Shown here in pieces: positions 10,399 to 21,500 of a stretch of DNA of 64,000 bases. The translations under genes were made by a program, and so were the position numbers. Position 1 is the first letter of the stretch. Each line of letters starts with the position of its first letter. Source of the DNA: Powellomyces hirtus (taxonomy: Eukaryota; Chytridiomycota; Chytridiomycetes; Spizellomycetales; Powellomycetaceae); NCBI GenBank assembly GCA_025526995.1, contig JAHLKG010000022.1, forward strand, positions 248,001-312,000, read 5' to 3'. Under the pieces are notes generated by a model. That model did no database searches, was not told where the DNA came from, and saw only the letters and a program-made list of their open reading frames with translations.

Positions 10399-13300
10399 AT
10401 GTCTGCCTACGAGCAAATATGTCAAGTTCTGCACGCTGCCGTGTCGCCCACCTCGGAACTCCGACTGCCAGCGGACGCCCAGCTCAAGCAGTGGGAAGTC
10501 GAGCCGGGGTTCCACTCCACCCTACAGGATGTGGCAGCTGACGTCTCTCTCGACGTCAAACTCCGACTTCTGGCCGCCATCACCCTAAAGAATGGAATTG
10601 ACAAATATTGGAGAAAAACAGTTCGCGTGGGGTGCGTACCATTGACATTCTCCGTATTGGGAAAGCATCCTTCGAGGCTGATAGAAGTGATGGAACGGGG
10701 ATCTCTCATGATGGTGAAGATGCAATGATTTCACAGCGAGCAAAGTGATAGGACGAAACACAATCATACGGGGCGAGAGGTCCACACCGACCACTTGTGC
10801 TGACGATGTGTTCTATGTTCTTCGTTTCATCAAAAGGGCCGTCCAGGCAGCGGAGAAGGACAAGATACGGCAGAAATCTCTGACAATGTTTGCAGAAGAG
10901 AATGACAAGATTGCAACATACAACAGCGTGACAATCTCTAAAATTGCACGCCTCGACTTTCCAAACGACTGGTAAGCGAGCGGATGTGGCTTGTTGTCGG
11001 TTGAAAGAACCTGTTGCTTCCGTGTCCTTATGGAAATACCTTCGCAGGCCAAATCTTCTTCATTCGCTGATTCAGATCATCCAAACATCATTTGAGGACA
11101 CGCCCGACAGTGATGTCCAAAGGCGGATACAGTATCGGTCGCTGAACACATTGTACATGGTGGTCAAGGTCCTTTGCTCCAAGATGCTTCCGGCGAGCAA
11201 GAAGATGTTTCAGCAAATTGCGCCTGAACTTCTCCGGTACACGGTAACGATATTTACGGACCGGTGCAGCCATTTCCTGCAGATCATTGGTTCCCCCGGT
11301 GCAAGCGCTGCGGACTATAATTCCGCGGAGAACGCTATTCGCCTGGCTGCAGTCTCCTTGAAAGCGTTACGACGGGTCGCCGTATATGGCTACCGGGATT
11401 TCCATCAATCGGAAGAGGTGGTTGGCACAGCAAACATGCTTGTGGAGTACCTTCAGAAGCTGCTTTCTCTGCGTAAGTGAGGGTTCTTGCGGCCGCGGGA
11501 GACATCACGATGCATTGGCATGTAACTGACCAACTGTGTTGGTACCATGTATCTTAGGGACGTCAACTTCATCTTGTTCACCGATAACAAGACGATCATA
11601 TAACTCCATCCTATCTCAGATCGGCAAGGTCTATCTCAACCTCCAAGCACAGGATGTGGCGAGTTTCGTGAAAATTCCGTCCAGCATCGACATCGTCCGT
11701 TTCTACTGGAGCAAAGTCGAGGAGAGTGGTGTGCCCCAAGGTACCTTTCTGCTTCGTCACTCGTCTTTGAGCTGTATATCGTTTAATCACGACATATGCT
11801 AGACGACATTGTACAAGAAAAGCTTCTGATTCAAGCTCTCAAAATGCTGAAAACCCTGGTCAAAAACCCCTCCCTCAACGGACCTCTTCACGGTTCCGAG
11901 CACACATCAGGACATCACGTACTGGACGCGACACCCACATCAGCATACACACAGGCCGAGACGCCGTCCGTGAAGCGCGCTGTCAGTCAAAATCTGCTAA
12001 CGCCCGAGTTCGTCACCCGCGCGTGCGAAGTCCTCGTAGGAAGGTACATGGTACTCGGCGTGGAGGAGCGCCAAACGTGGGAAGAGAACCCGGAAGAGTG
12101 GTTCGTTGAACTGGAAGCTGATCGATGGGAGTTCAGTTTGAGAGTACGTTCGGGAGCGATGATTGTACTCAAATAGGCCGTAATAACATCATAGCTCTCT
12201 CGCTAGGCGTGCGCCGAGAAGGTATTCATGGACTTAATGTCGACAAACAGAGCAGTACTGCAGCCTGTCGTAATGAACATGCTACAAGTGGCTTCTGGTA
12301 TGTGCGAAGTGGGATCCAACAGCACATTGAAGATTGGACATTGACTGCTGTATCGCCCCATACAAATAGCACCGGTCACCGATCCGAGCGATTTCGACCG
12401 GATATTGCTCAAGGACGCTGTGTACGGCGCCGTGGGACTGGCCGCGCACGACTTGTTTGACTTCGTGAACTTTGAACAGTGGTTCCAGAACAGTCTTGCC
12501 AACGAGGCGGCAACAGCCGATTCACGGTATGGAAATGGAGATTGCCCTGTTTTTATTCCGCTCCTTGTTTCTAAATCCTCGGTCACCTCAGGTTCACCAT
12601 TCTGCATCGCCGGATCGGATGGCTGGTAGCTCAATGGCTGCCGGTCCAACCCTCTCCCTCCCTCTATGCCCCCGTGTACGCCCTCCTTCTCAACTTGATG
12701 GCATCTGACCGCGACATGGCCGTGAGACTCACAGCCGTCTCATCACTTCGCACCGTGGTCGACGACTTTGGATTTGACATCAACGTTTTTGCGCCATACA
12801 TCGAGTCTGTTCTCTCGAACCTGGCCTCTCTGCTGACCGAAGTCGACGGCGTGGATTGCTTGGGTGGCGTTGTGGGATGCTTGAGCGGTGTCGTGGAGAG
12901 ATTGCAGGGCGCGATTGTCCCACATGTGCCCAGTTTGCTGCACATTTTGCCGAGATTGTGGGAGTTGGCGGAGGGCCAGGAGATGTTCCGCGCGTCCATT
13001 CTACACATCTTTTCCAAGCTTGTTGTGTCACTTAGGGCTGATTCGGGACAGTTGCATCCGATTATACTCTCCATACTCGCTTACAGCGTGGATATCAACA
13101 ACGTGAGTGCTCTTTTACGGTTCAACCATAATCTTGCCCAGATTCTTACTTACATTATGTTCGTGTCCCCTTTGCTTGCAGCCTGCCCACGTGTATCTCC
13201 TTGAAGACGGCCTGGATCTCTGGTATGCGGTCCTCTGCAATGCCACCGAGCTCACTGAGGAGCTGTACTCCCTCGTGCCACTCGCGGTACAAGTCCTTGG

Positions 13301-14380
13301 GTTTGGAACCGAGAGTCTGAAGAAAGCCTTGGGCATCGTCGAGTGCTATGTGGTGCTTGATGTGAGAGTCCTTCAGGTGAGTCTGCCATGGGTAAACATT
13401 TTCGTGGTCACGTTGCGGCAACACAGTTCCTGAAGCCGTTTTTTTATTGCCTGTTGCTAATTGCTGGCCGTTTCCAGACACATGCACCCGGAATCCTTTC
13501 CCAAATCTCCGACACGCTTGGCACACTTCGCCCCGAAGCTGCTCGCGCCACACTTCATTGCCTCGATCTGATTGTACAGACTGCCTACCCATCCCATCTC
13601 GCCCCCCTTCAACAAGCGCTTTTCGAAACTGGCATCGTCGACAAGTTGCTGGCAACCATTCTCAACGACACCGAGCTCGCGGTTGTAGTTGTTCCGTGCC
13701 TCACTGTCATTGCGCGCTTGGCAACCTGCAACCCGGCGTGTATGGCCGCATTGTTGAGCGCGAATAGAGGTGTTGCGCTAGATGTTTGGTTGGACAAGTT
13801 CGACAACATGGGTCAATCAAAACAACGTAAAATGACGGCAGTCGGACTCACAGCCCTCTGCGGCCTCCTTACGGAAATGCCCACCTCGTCGCCATTGACA
13901 CCATCACAACCATCACCAGGCCAACAACATCACCAGCAACTGCTCGTCCCCCGCATCCCATCCATCCTCCCCATCGTTAGCAGCGTCCTCGCCGACTCCG
14001 CATCCCGAAAACTATTGTCCAAGTACGGCCATTTCCGCCATCTCGGAGACAGCCAGCCAAATAACGTTGACGAAGAAGTCGAGGATGACGAAGATCAGCT
14101 GGAAGATGATAGCGGAGATCTAGGTACATTTGACCAGACCATTGACCCGGATCCGGAAAATGCAGCCCATACCCACCGGAAACAGGCACTCAGGGATCGA
14201 GATCCGTGTGTATACCCACCGCATGGCAATAGAACAGGTAAAGCGGGCGCCGCGTTCAAGGCGTATGTGGGGACTGTGTGGACGAGCGTTGTAAGATCTC
14301 TTGGAGTGGCGGCTGTGGACATGGTTGCCGGGGCGGATGAGCTCAAGGAGCTTATTGGCTTGTCTAATGCGACTGCGTAA
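10399..14380 (+). CDS. KAP120: Importin-11/Kap120-type karyopherin beta
   Basis: Nuclear import receptor built of HEAT repeats. Exons: 10399-10631, 10837-10971, 11048-11472, 11558-11740, 11803-12143, 12207-12297, 12370-12526, 12592-13102, 13182-13376 and a terminal exon from 13478. They give about 1,057 residues, like Kap120 (1032) and IPO11 (975). The N-terminal importin-beta segment contains LRLLAAITLKNGIDKYWRK and SKIARLDFPNDWPNLLHSL, typical of this branch. LEADRWEFSLR followed by CAEKVFMDLM parallels the IPO11 signature. The donor of exon 1 (GTGCGT at 10632) is the least certain junction. Near the 3' end an acidic loop (about 14060-14120) precedes an unusual tail, and a missed intron after about 14120 is possible. 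It lies head to head with the eIF2B beta gene, with about 260 bp between start codons. Confidence 0.9.
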
Positions 14381-14717
14381 CGTACGTCCTCTGCGCCCTC
14401 TTGACATCTTACACTGTCACGCTTCGCCGCAGACACACAAACATACATATTTAACGCCGTAGTACCCAATTATATACATCTCCATAGATTCATGCCAGTC
14501 AATCTGGCCGGAACTCAGTGTCTCGTGTTTTGCAAGTGATTTTTATTTTTGCGATGATTTGGCTTTGAGCTGAGAGGATCCGGCTGCCGTGATGTCGCTT
14601 CTATGAGACCATTTATTCAATGACCTTCCTCGAGTCCGCGCTATCTCCCCTTCTTTCCCTGCCTCCGTTAAGTTTTGGGATATATATAATGTGTGTCTTT
14701 CCGTGTTGCTCGCGCGT

Positions 14718-15334
14718 TCACTTTGTCTTTATGAATCGCAGCTTGTTGGGAACGTACTGTGGAGAAGTCGAGACGGCTCGATCAGAAACCACGGGATCAC
14801 AGATGTTGCAGACGCAAGTGCAAAAAGTCGTCATGGTTTCCTGTTCCTTACCTTGAAGTTATCGGCATACGTCTTGATCCTGAACTTCTCCTTCTTAGGC
14901 TCCTCAACGGTATATTCATACCCCTGTCTCAACGCAAACCGAATCGCCTCATCCCTCGTCTTAAATTCAAGACCCTGCAGCCCCTGCACAGGGTCATGAG
15001 AAGTCGCCCATCCCATCAATGGGTTCTCCCACCGTTCCTGCGGGTCGAAGGTGATGTGCCAGGTATCCGAGAGTGCGGTGCCCTGTTGCGTTGCTGTGCG
15101 GCCCGGGCGCGTAATGTGGACAGTGCGCCTGGAGACGTGGACAGGAGCTCCGCTGCAGGCGTCGGCTTCGAAGACGCTGTTGTCGCCTGGTGGGTTGGGT
15201 ATGGTCAGGGCGTTGTTGGTGTCGGCGGCGGGAGTACGGCCGGTGACGGGGGCGGTTGTGTGCGTGACGAGGCGGATTTGACCCGTCAGGCGAGTACGGG
15301 AGGACAGACGGAGGACAGACCGGAGGTTGGACAT
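14718..15334 (-). CDS. NDUFS4: NADH-ubiquinone oxidoreductase 18 kDa subunit (NDUFS4)
   Basis: Accessory subunit of mitochondrial complex I. Two exons (15334-14852 and 14756-14718) give 173 residues. The first 25 residues are Arg/Ser-rich with no acidic residue (start MSNLRSVLRLSSRTRL), as expected for a mitochondrial presequence. The family core is clear: SDTWHITFDPQERWENPLMG, FKTRDEAIRFALRQGYEYTV and RIKTYADNFK. The small second exon adds YVPNKLRFIKTK and matches the usual basic C-terminus. Without splicing the protein would end in a non-family tail, so the intron is well supported. Its presence implies a working complex I in the host. Confidence 0.94.
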
Positions 15335-15738
15335 GTTGGCGTTCTGAGTTTCCTTCTCTGCTAGTGTTCCGCACGATGCTGAAGCAGACGTTGCAATGTC
15401 AGAGTAACGAAATGAGACGAAACGGCTCTGACGACTAGTTCGCTTGCCTGGTTTGGGCTACTTTCGGCTGGTTGTTGGATCCAGCCAGTTGCAGATGCTA
15501 GTTCCAGCATTGTCCGAAGAGACGCGTTCCGCTTCACGCGTGTTGACACATGTGTGCTTTTCCCACACTTTTTCCCCTGGCGTTTTTCCCGCGCAGATTT
15601 CATCGGAGTGCGCCTACTGTCTGCTACTTTCTGCCCACCTGTCAGTCTAGTCAAGAAAAAGAGAGTTGGTTGTTACTCCGGAATCTGAAAACGTTGGACT
15701 CTTACGTAGGTACGAAGGTGCTCAGGGTGTCAACCGCG

Positions 15739-17334
15739 ATGTTCACAATACCACGAATATCTCCACAAGAGACCATCGGAAGGATCTGGCTTCGTTGGTT
15801 TGCGGAGGATGTTCCCAGCACCGTGGAGATGTTGCCCAATTCCGATTACGGAAAGGCGTCGGATTCGTCTCCAGCTTCCGAAAAGAAACAGAAAAAAACA
15901 AAGAAACGACCGCGGATCCCTTTGGCGACTGTTACAAACGCGAACAGTAGTCAATTGAAGCCGGAAAACGGTCATGAGGATATAAATAGGGACATGCCTC
16001 TTTTGCCCTTTTTGCAGAGCGTGAGGGGAACAGGACGTTTCTTCAAACTAACGGAGCAAGATCTGATCGCTGGCGATGAGATCAAGCCGATCCCGCCACG
16101 AAACAGTCGCGACAATGCGTTAAGAAACTCACGCATTGATCAAACGAAGAACGTGCAGACGGTCACCGCAGATAAGTCGGTCACGCGAGCACATGCAAAG
16201 AAAGCCGGCTGTCTCAAAAGTTCAGCACCTACCAATCTTGCTGCCCACTTCGAACAATCTCCTTCGCCACGCCGGCGGCGCTCTCTCCCGCTCCCGGACA
16301 GCATTTTACGAAACGTCTTCTCCTTCGTCAATCACCCAAAATCATTCTCGCTGGTTTGTCGGCAATTCCACCGCGTCTCAAAGTCCCCGCACTCCCGCGC
16401 CGCCTTCTTCATCCAACACAGTTATGGCGGACGCGCGGTCACCATCCCATCTGCTCTTCTGGGTCCTCACCACCGCGCGTGCTACCTCGCCGTCCTTGAC
16501 CTACTCCTCCGTGATTGTCCACTCCCACGATGGCTCGTCCAATTAGCCAGCATTGATCGTGACATGAGACGATTGGAAAATCATAAGACAAGAAGAGAAC
16601 GGAGACGCGCACGAGGAACTGATCTTGCTCCGATTCACCAGCGCAAACTACATCCTCAGCAACAGCAACAAAAATCATCAGGTCGTATTGGTCTGCATGA
16701 TCCCCGATGGACCCATGCTTGGACAAATGGCACCCTTGGTAAGCTCATCAGCCACGGCCAGGAGCTTTACGGAGATCCAGCTCAAAACGAACGCGACTGG
16801 CAGACTCTTTTAAGGATTCTTTCCGAGCTCCGCCAGAACCCCCATATCAACCGCAACCTCGCTGCTTCGCACATTCGCCACATTGTCCACGCTTACGGCT
16901 ATAGACCTTGGGATGTTGTTTGTACACGCCGCCCGTCTTTGGCAGACATCCTCTCGACGCCCGCTGCACGCGCACAACTTTCGGAACGGGACTCGGCCCG
17001 TGCACTCACACGCGGCCGCACCGTCTCTTCACACATGTCCATTACTTCCACAACCACATCAACGTCCTTCGATTCTAGCTCCACTTGTCCGGCAGATAAC
17101 AGCAGCTCCTCATCTAGCACAGACAGTGTAATGCTCACCAACTACAATCCGAAACACGATCTCGCACTCCGGCTCCTCCCCATCTCGAAAATTAACGTGT
17201 TGTGTGCAGAAGATGTCATTGCTATCGCGCATTTGGATCCATGCCTTATTGCAGACCTAGCAACTCCACGTACTAGAGACGCTATACTCGCCATCTTGGC
17301 CACCCACCCAGATAGAGACTACATTTGTGTCTAA
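15739..17334 (+). CDS. F-box domain protein
   Basis: Single long open frame. An F-box-like motif lies at residues about 182-225: LPLPDSILRNVFSFV, then SFSLVCRQFHRVSKSP. F-box proteins recruit substrates to SCF ubiquitin ligases by binding Skp1; that role is inferred. The N-terminal 180 residues are basic and low in complexity, with a KKQKKTKKRPR stretch that could act as a nuclear signal. A Ser/Thr-rich run lies at residues about 430-465. The rest is helical and unrecognised. The start is uncertain: in-frame ATGs lie at 15550, 15739 and 15829, and 15739 was chosen as the first not preceded by promoter-like sequence. The gene is divergent from NDUFS4. Confidence 0.7.
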   Translation: MFTIPRISPQETIGRIWLRWFAEDVPSTVEMLPNSDYGKASDSSPASEKKQKKTKKRPRIPLATVTNANSSQLKPENGHEDINRDMPLLPFLQSVRGTGRFFKLTEQDLIAGDEIKPIPPRNSRDNALRNSRIDQTKNVQTVTADKSVTRAHAKKAGCLKSSAPTNLAAHFEQSPSPRRRRSLPLPDSILRNVFSFVNHPKSFSLVCRQFHRVSKSPHSRAAFFIQHSYGGRAVTIPSALLGPHHRACYLAVLDLLLRDCPLPRWLVQLASIDRDMRRLENHKTRRERRRARGTDLAPIHQRKLHPQQQQQKSSGRIGLHDPRWTHAWTNGTLGKLISHGQELYGDPAQNERDWQTLLRILSELRQNPHINRNLAASHIRHIVHAYGYRPWDVVCTRRPSLADILSTPAARAQLSERDSARALTRGRTVSSHMSITSTTTSTSFDSSSTCPADNSSSSSSTDSVMLTNYNPKHDLALRLLPISKINVLCAEDVIAIAHLDPCLIADLATPRTRDAILAILATHPDRDYICV

Positions 17335-17479
17335 GTCGCGATCTCCTAAAATGTCCCATGCACAGTGTATATAGAGGTTTTAGTCAGATCGTCCATCTCC
17401 GATCATCGGTAGTCCCAGTATCGTCGACGTAATTGTATCTTGCAACTCGTGACGCAGCTGTCCTTCATTTGCTTACTAT

Positions 17480-18155
17480 TTATACAATCTCAGGTGCCAA
17501 ATCCGCCCCAATGCCCATCTGACAAACCCCGACCCACTTCTTACCCTTGTTATCCACGAAGGTGCCCGGCCCATGCATCCGCCCTTCACTCCATTCTCCT
17601 TCATACTTGGATCCGTCGGGAAACGTATACGTCCCTTGACCCGCATATCGCGACTGATTCCACATTCCCTGATTCAAAAACTCATGAAACCCCGGCACTT
17701 CCGATGCTATACGTGCTCGGCTAGCTTACATCATACACAGCTCCAGACGGATACACCATCCGCCCCTTCCCGCCACCCATGCAGTCTGCAACCCAGCTGC
17801 CCGTGTACACGCATCCGGAGCGTTGGCACGTGTACGTCCCGACCCCGCTCCGTTGCCGAGATAGAGCCGTTGCCGCCGAGCTGGCGTTTGGGTTGTCAGA
17901 TTCGGTGTATTCGCCCTCTAAGGCATATAAAACGTTGAGCTGGTGCGGGTATGTTTCAAACATGTATGTAGGGTAAACGTACCGTAGCGTGAACCGTCGG
18001 TATAGATGAAGCTGCCGGTCTGTTTGGCTTGAGCTTGATTTGCTAGCAATGAAATAGAAAAATGTCCTTGTTGAGGACGGTCTGTGGGTAGGTACGATGT
18101 GGAGATAAAACATACGTGCGGACCCGGGTCGGTTTTTGCTGGCGCTTTTGACCAT
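17480..18155 (-). CDS. Small MORN-repeat protein
   Basis: Four exons (18155-18116, 18042-17983, 17917-17730, 17668-17480) give 158 residues. MORN repeats are beta-hairpins, often membrane- or cytoskeleton-associated. Splicing reconstitutes consecutive MORN units: GSFIYTDGSRYEGEY across the second intron, GVGTYTCQRSGCVYTGSW, GRMVYPSGAVYDGMWNQSRY across the third intron, and GQGTYTFPDGSKYEGEWSEG, then HGPGTFVDNKGKKWVG. Each of these junctions restores a repeat, which strongly supports the model. Length and organisation resemble MORN2-like proteins. Target and partners cannot be read from sequence. A three-copy decamer repeat lies 56 bp upstream of the start. Confidence 0.85.
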
Positions 18156-18210
18156 TCTTAATGAGTCTTCTCCTTAAGGAAGCAGGACGTCTGGGCGGGG
18201 TTTAAAACAA

Positions 18211-18239
18211 ACTGTCAATTACTGTCAGTTACTGTCAAT
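18211..18239. repeat. Three tandem 10-bp copies of ACTGTCARTT
   Basis: Three head-to-tail decamers with consensus ACTGTCA(A/G)TT lie between the PARP gene end and the MORN gene start, 56 bp upstream of the MORN ATG. The 10-bp period places each TGTCA core on the same helix face, as in a cooperative transcription-factor site. Function is inferred only. Confidence 0.5.
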
Positions 18240-18507
18240 ATTGCGACGCGTCTGGTTACGAGATCTCACAACTTTAGCCGTCAACACAAATCCAGCACTT
18301 GTTCCGTATCGGCAGCAAAGATATGAAGTGTGCTACGCTGTATAGAAATCTCAGGATTATGCCCACACAGTGTATTGCAATCCTGCTAGTGTTCTGATGG
18401 TAGCGCCTATGTATAATTCTACCTTTCTATCTATGAACCTAGATATGAGTTCAACAAAGGATGTCATGCACAAGAGATCTACTACCCGCATGATGGTACT
18501 TTAACCG

Positions 18508-21500
18508 CTAATAATCTGAATCATCGTGTCGAGACTCGTCTTCCTCAGTGTCCTCGTCTTCATCCTCATCCGCATCTTCCTGCACATCAACCTCATCCTC
18601 CCCATCCTGCTCCTCATCATCAACCGGCATGGCCGTTTCCCACATGCTCCATCCAAACGCATTTACCGACGATGCTGTTGTGGGTGTAGGTGCATCGGTG
18701 TCCATGTAATCTGCTCCGTTACCAGCTGCAGATAGACTGACCCAGAGGTGGTCAGCGCCGCAGACGGCGACGGCGTCAACGGGAGCGGAAACGACGGGTT
18801 CCATCTTGGTGCCGGATCGCCCGTCGGTTGAAACACCGTGGGCGAAATGCACGGTTATTTTTTTCTTGGGGGACCATGCGATTTTGATGAATCGGCGCTC
18901 GTGGGGTGGTAATGCGGGAATAGGTGCCTTGGCAAGTTCGTTTCCGTCGGCTTTGCGGATGCTGAACAGAGACGACGTCGAACCGAATGCATTAGAAACA
19001 GTCAACCGCGAATTTTTGCGTTCAATATCAATCTTACCTGATGACACCGGTTACGCCATCTACACGCACATGCAGACCTGCCGTCGTCGCTTCCGTTCTA
19101 TGTTCATCCGCGTGTAGATGAACCAACAACGCACCGTGTGAGACAATATACGTCCCCAACTCAATCGACAGTGGTTTGTGAAAGTTCAGTTGAGTGTTCG
19201 CCGTGACATGTGCCGTTTGCTGCGTTGGTAGACGTACTATGCCGCCTACGAGTGTTGCGGCGTCTATAGACAACCTTAGTAAGCCAATGGTCCGCCAGCA
19301 CCAAGGCAAGGCCAGGTGTATCAAATCATACCCGCAAGCTTCACCGTCCGGTGGTTCAAGCAAAACACGTTGCGATCGCCCTCAGCCCTTGTTTTGGGAC
19401 ACACGTGGTTGACCCGTTTTGCATGCAACAAGTCTGCTTTCCGCTGGTCTCTGCATTCATCACCCCACCAACAGTCCGGTCGTTCTCGAATAGCCGCAGG
19501 CAGTTCCGCGCGATGAATGGTCATGTATTCAGATAGCATGTCTGAGAAAAGGAGATCTGCGCAGTTTTTGCACACTTGGTCATGCTTGTCTAGTCGGGTA
19601 GGACGTTGGAATCGTTTTTCTATAAATTGGACAAGGTACAAAAAAATGAGCATTGCATGGCTTGGTCACACTGAATCTGGCGGGCACGTTACCGTAGAGC
19701 TTCTCTGCTAGGGTGCGATCAACATACGCCTTCCACAACTCCTCCAGCGACTCCTTCCGACTGAACAGCAAACCTTCACACACCGCCTGCTCGAAGCGAT
19801 TGCCGGAGAGGGCAGATTTGGGCACAGCGCGGGATTCGCCCTCCTTGAATCTGGTGTTCTGATGCTCCTCGACCGACGAAAGCTGTCCGTTCCGCGAGCA
19901 GAGGAAACAGGTGCTGATGTCGCGGACGAGCACCACGTATCGGATGCGCACCTGCGACGGGTCGTACACGATGTATTCGTGGTAGTTGAGCGTTCGGGGG
20001 ATGACCTGGCCTTTATCGTCTTTTCGGAGTGTGCTGGTAACTACGGGACCACGCGGAACAACAACCTAGGAGTGCGAGTTGCGAGAAAGCGTTAATATCA
20101 ACTCCAAGGAGCACTTAATGCGATGAGATGTGTGATTGTTATCTCTCACCCCATCAGCATTTAGGACTATGGATCCTGCAGGTTCACTCAAACCCAATCC
20201 AAGGGTACAGATGGTGTCGCCGGCTGCTTTCTCCATGTACTTGGGAACTTCTGATTCGTACGGGTTGGCACCAACGGCCACATCGCAAAGGAGCAAACAC
20301 GCGTAGCCACTGAACGAACAGTCTGCATAACCGATCGATTTTCCAAACATGTCGGCAAAGTAGATTCCCTTTCCAAACATGTATCCCGAAACGGGCGCCT
20401 CAATGGGTGCGACTCGCAATCCCTGGCTCAGAATGCCCAAAAAGTTGCTTGACCGGGACCCATGCCACAACAGTTTGCGTTTGACATCCGCAAACGCGGT
20501 GAATCGCTCCTGCTCTCCCCGCCGATTGACGTTGAAGAGATGCACGATTTCGTAATTGCTGTGAGCTGTTTTGGTGCCCTCCATGTACTCCTGCACGACT
20601 TTGAACTCGTCAGCAGTGCGATCAGAGACCTCGCGGAACTGGCATTCGATGGCGGAGAGGAGGTAGTCGACTGGATTTTTGGTGGCGCGCTGAGAGTGGG
20701 CTCCGAGAAGTAAGGTGCTGGCAGAGTCGACGTACATCAAGTTGGCAAGCTAAAGTACACGATTATGAGTAAAATGTCACAAGGCGATCAGACGTTCCGA
20801 TGCTCATGCAAGTGGTACCTTCAGCATTTGCACGTTGATCGCATCCATGGTCAAGATGGGTCGGATCCCACCTCTGGGCTCATTCTTGGTCGGCATCAAA
20901 GTAAAGTATTTGTTAGACATCTGAACAAGCAAATTCTTCAATTCCTTGAGTTTCTTGATGTCAGGCGTGGCGGTCGCCTTATTCAGTTCCTCCATCTCCT
21001 TGACCGTGTCGCGAATCGCACACAAGGTAGCATGCGCTTCCTTGACCGTCTTATGGTCAACATTGCCCAGCGCCAGCTCAAGATCCGAATCCGAGACAGC
21101 AGTGCCCAGAGCCGGAATATTGGAGATGATCCGGAAGAAACTCTGCACCGAGTCCGCCACATGGGCAGGTCGCGTCTTAAAGTCCAGTGTAGGCACCTGC
21201 ACGCTTTTCCGCTCGCTAGGTCGGACCGGGTTGTATTTGCCCGGCTTGGGCTGGAAAAGGTCTGGGCCACGGTGCTCCCAAGGGTTGCCCGTCTTGGATT
21301 TGAAGATTTTTTCGAATTCCGCGACGGCTTCGGCTTCGGTGGGGTAGGGTGTTCGCTGGTGCATACCGGTCTCGCCGACCCCACCAAACCTCGTGAGGAG
21401 GATGTAGCTATCCTGCACGCGATTGTACACAACCTGCATTTTGTAAAAAACGTTCATTCCATAGTAGCCCTTGTCAACATCTGTCTTGTTCATCAGGATA

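Noticed and set aside
19321..19323. In-frame stop after TVKLAGMI as the end of the PARP protein
   Set aside because: A GTATGA donor lies just before it, and an intron with a CTTACTAAG branch site and TATAG acceptor joins cleanly to further coding sequence in frame. The unspliced end remains possible as an isoform.
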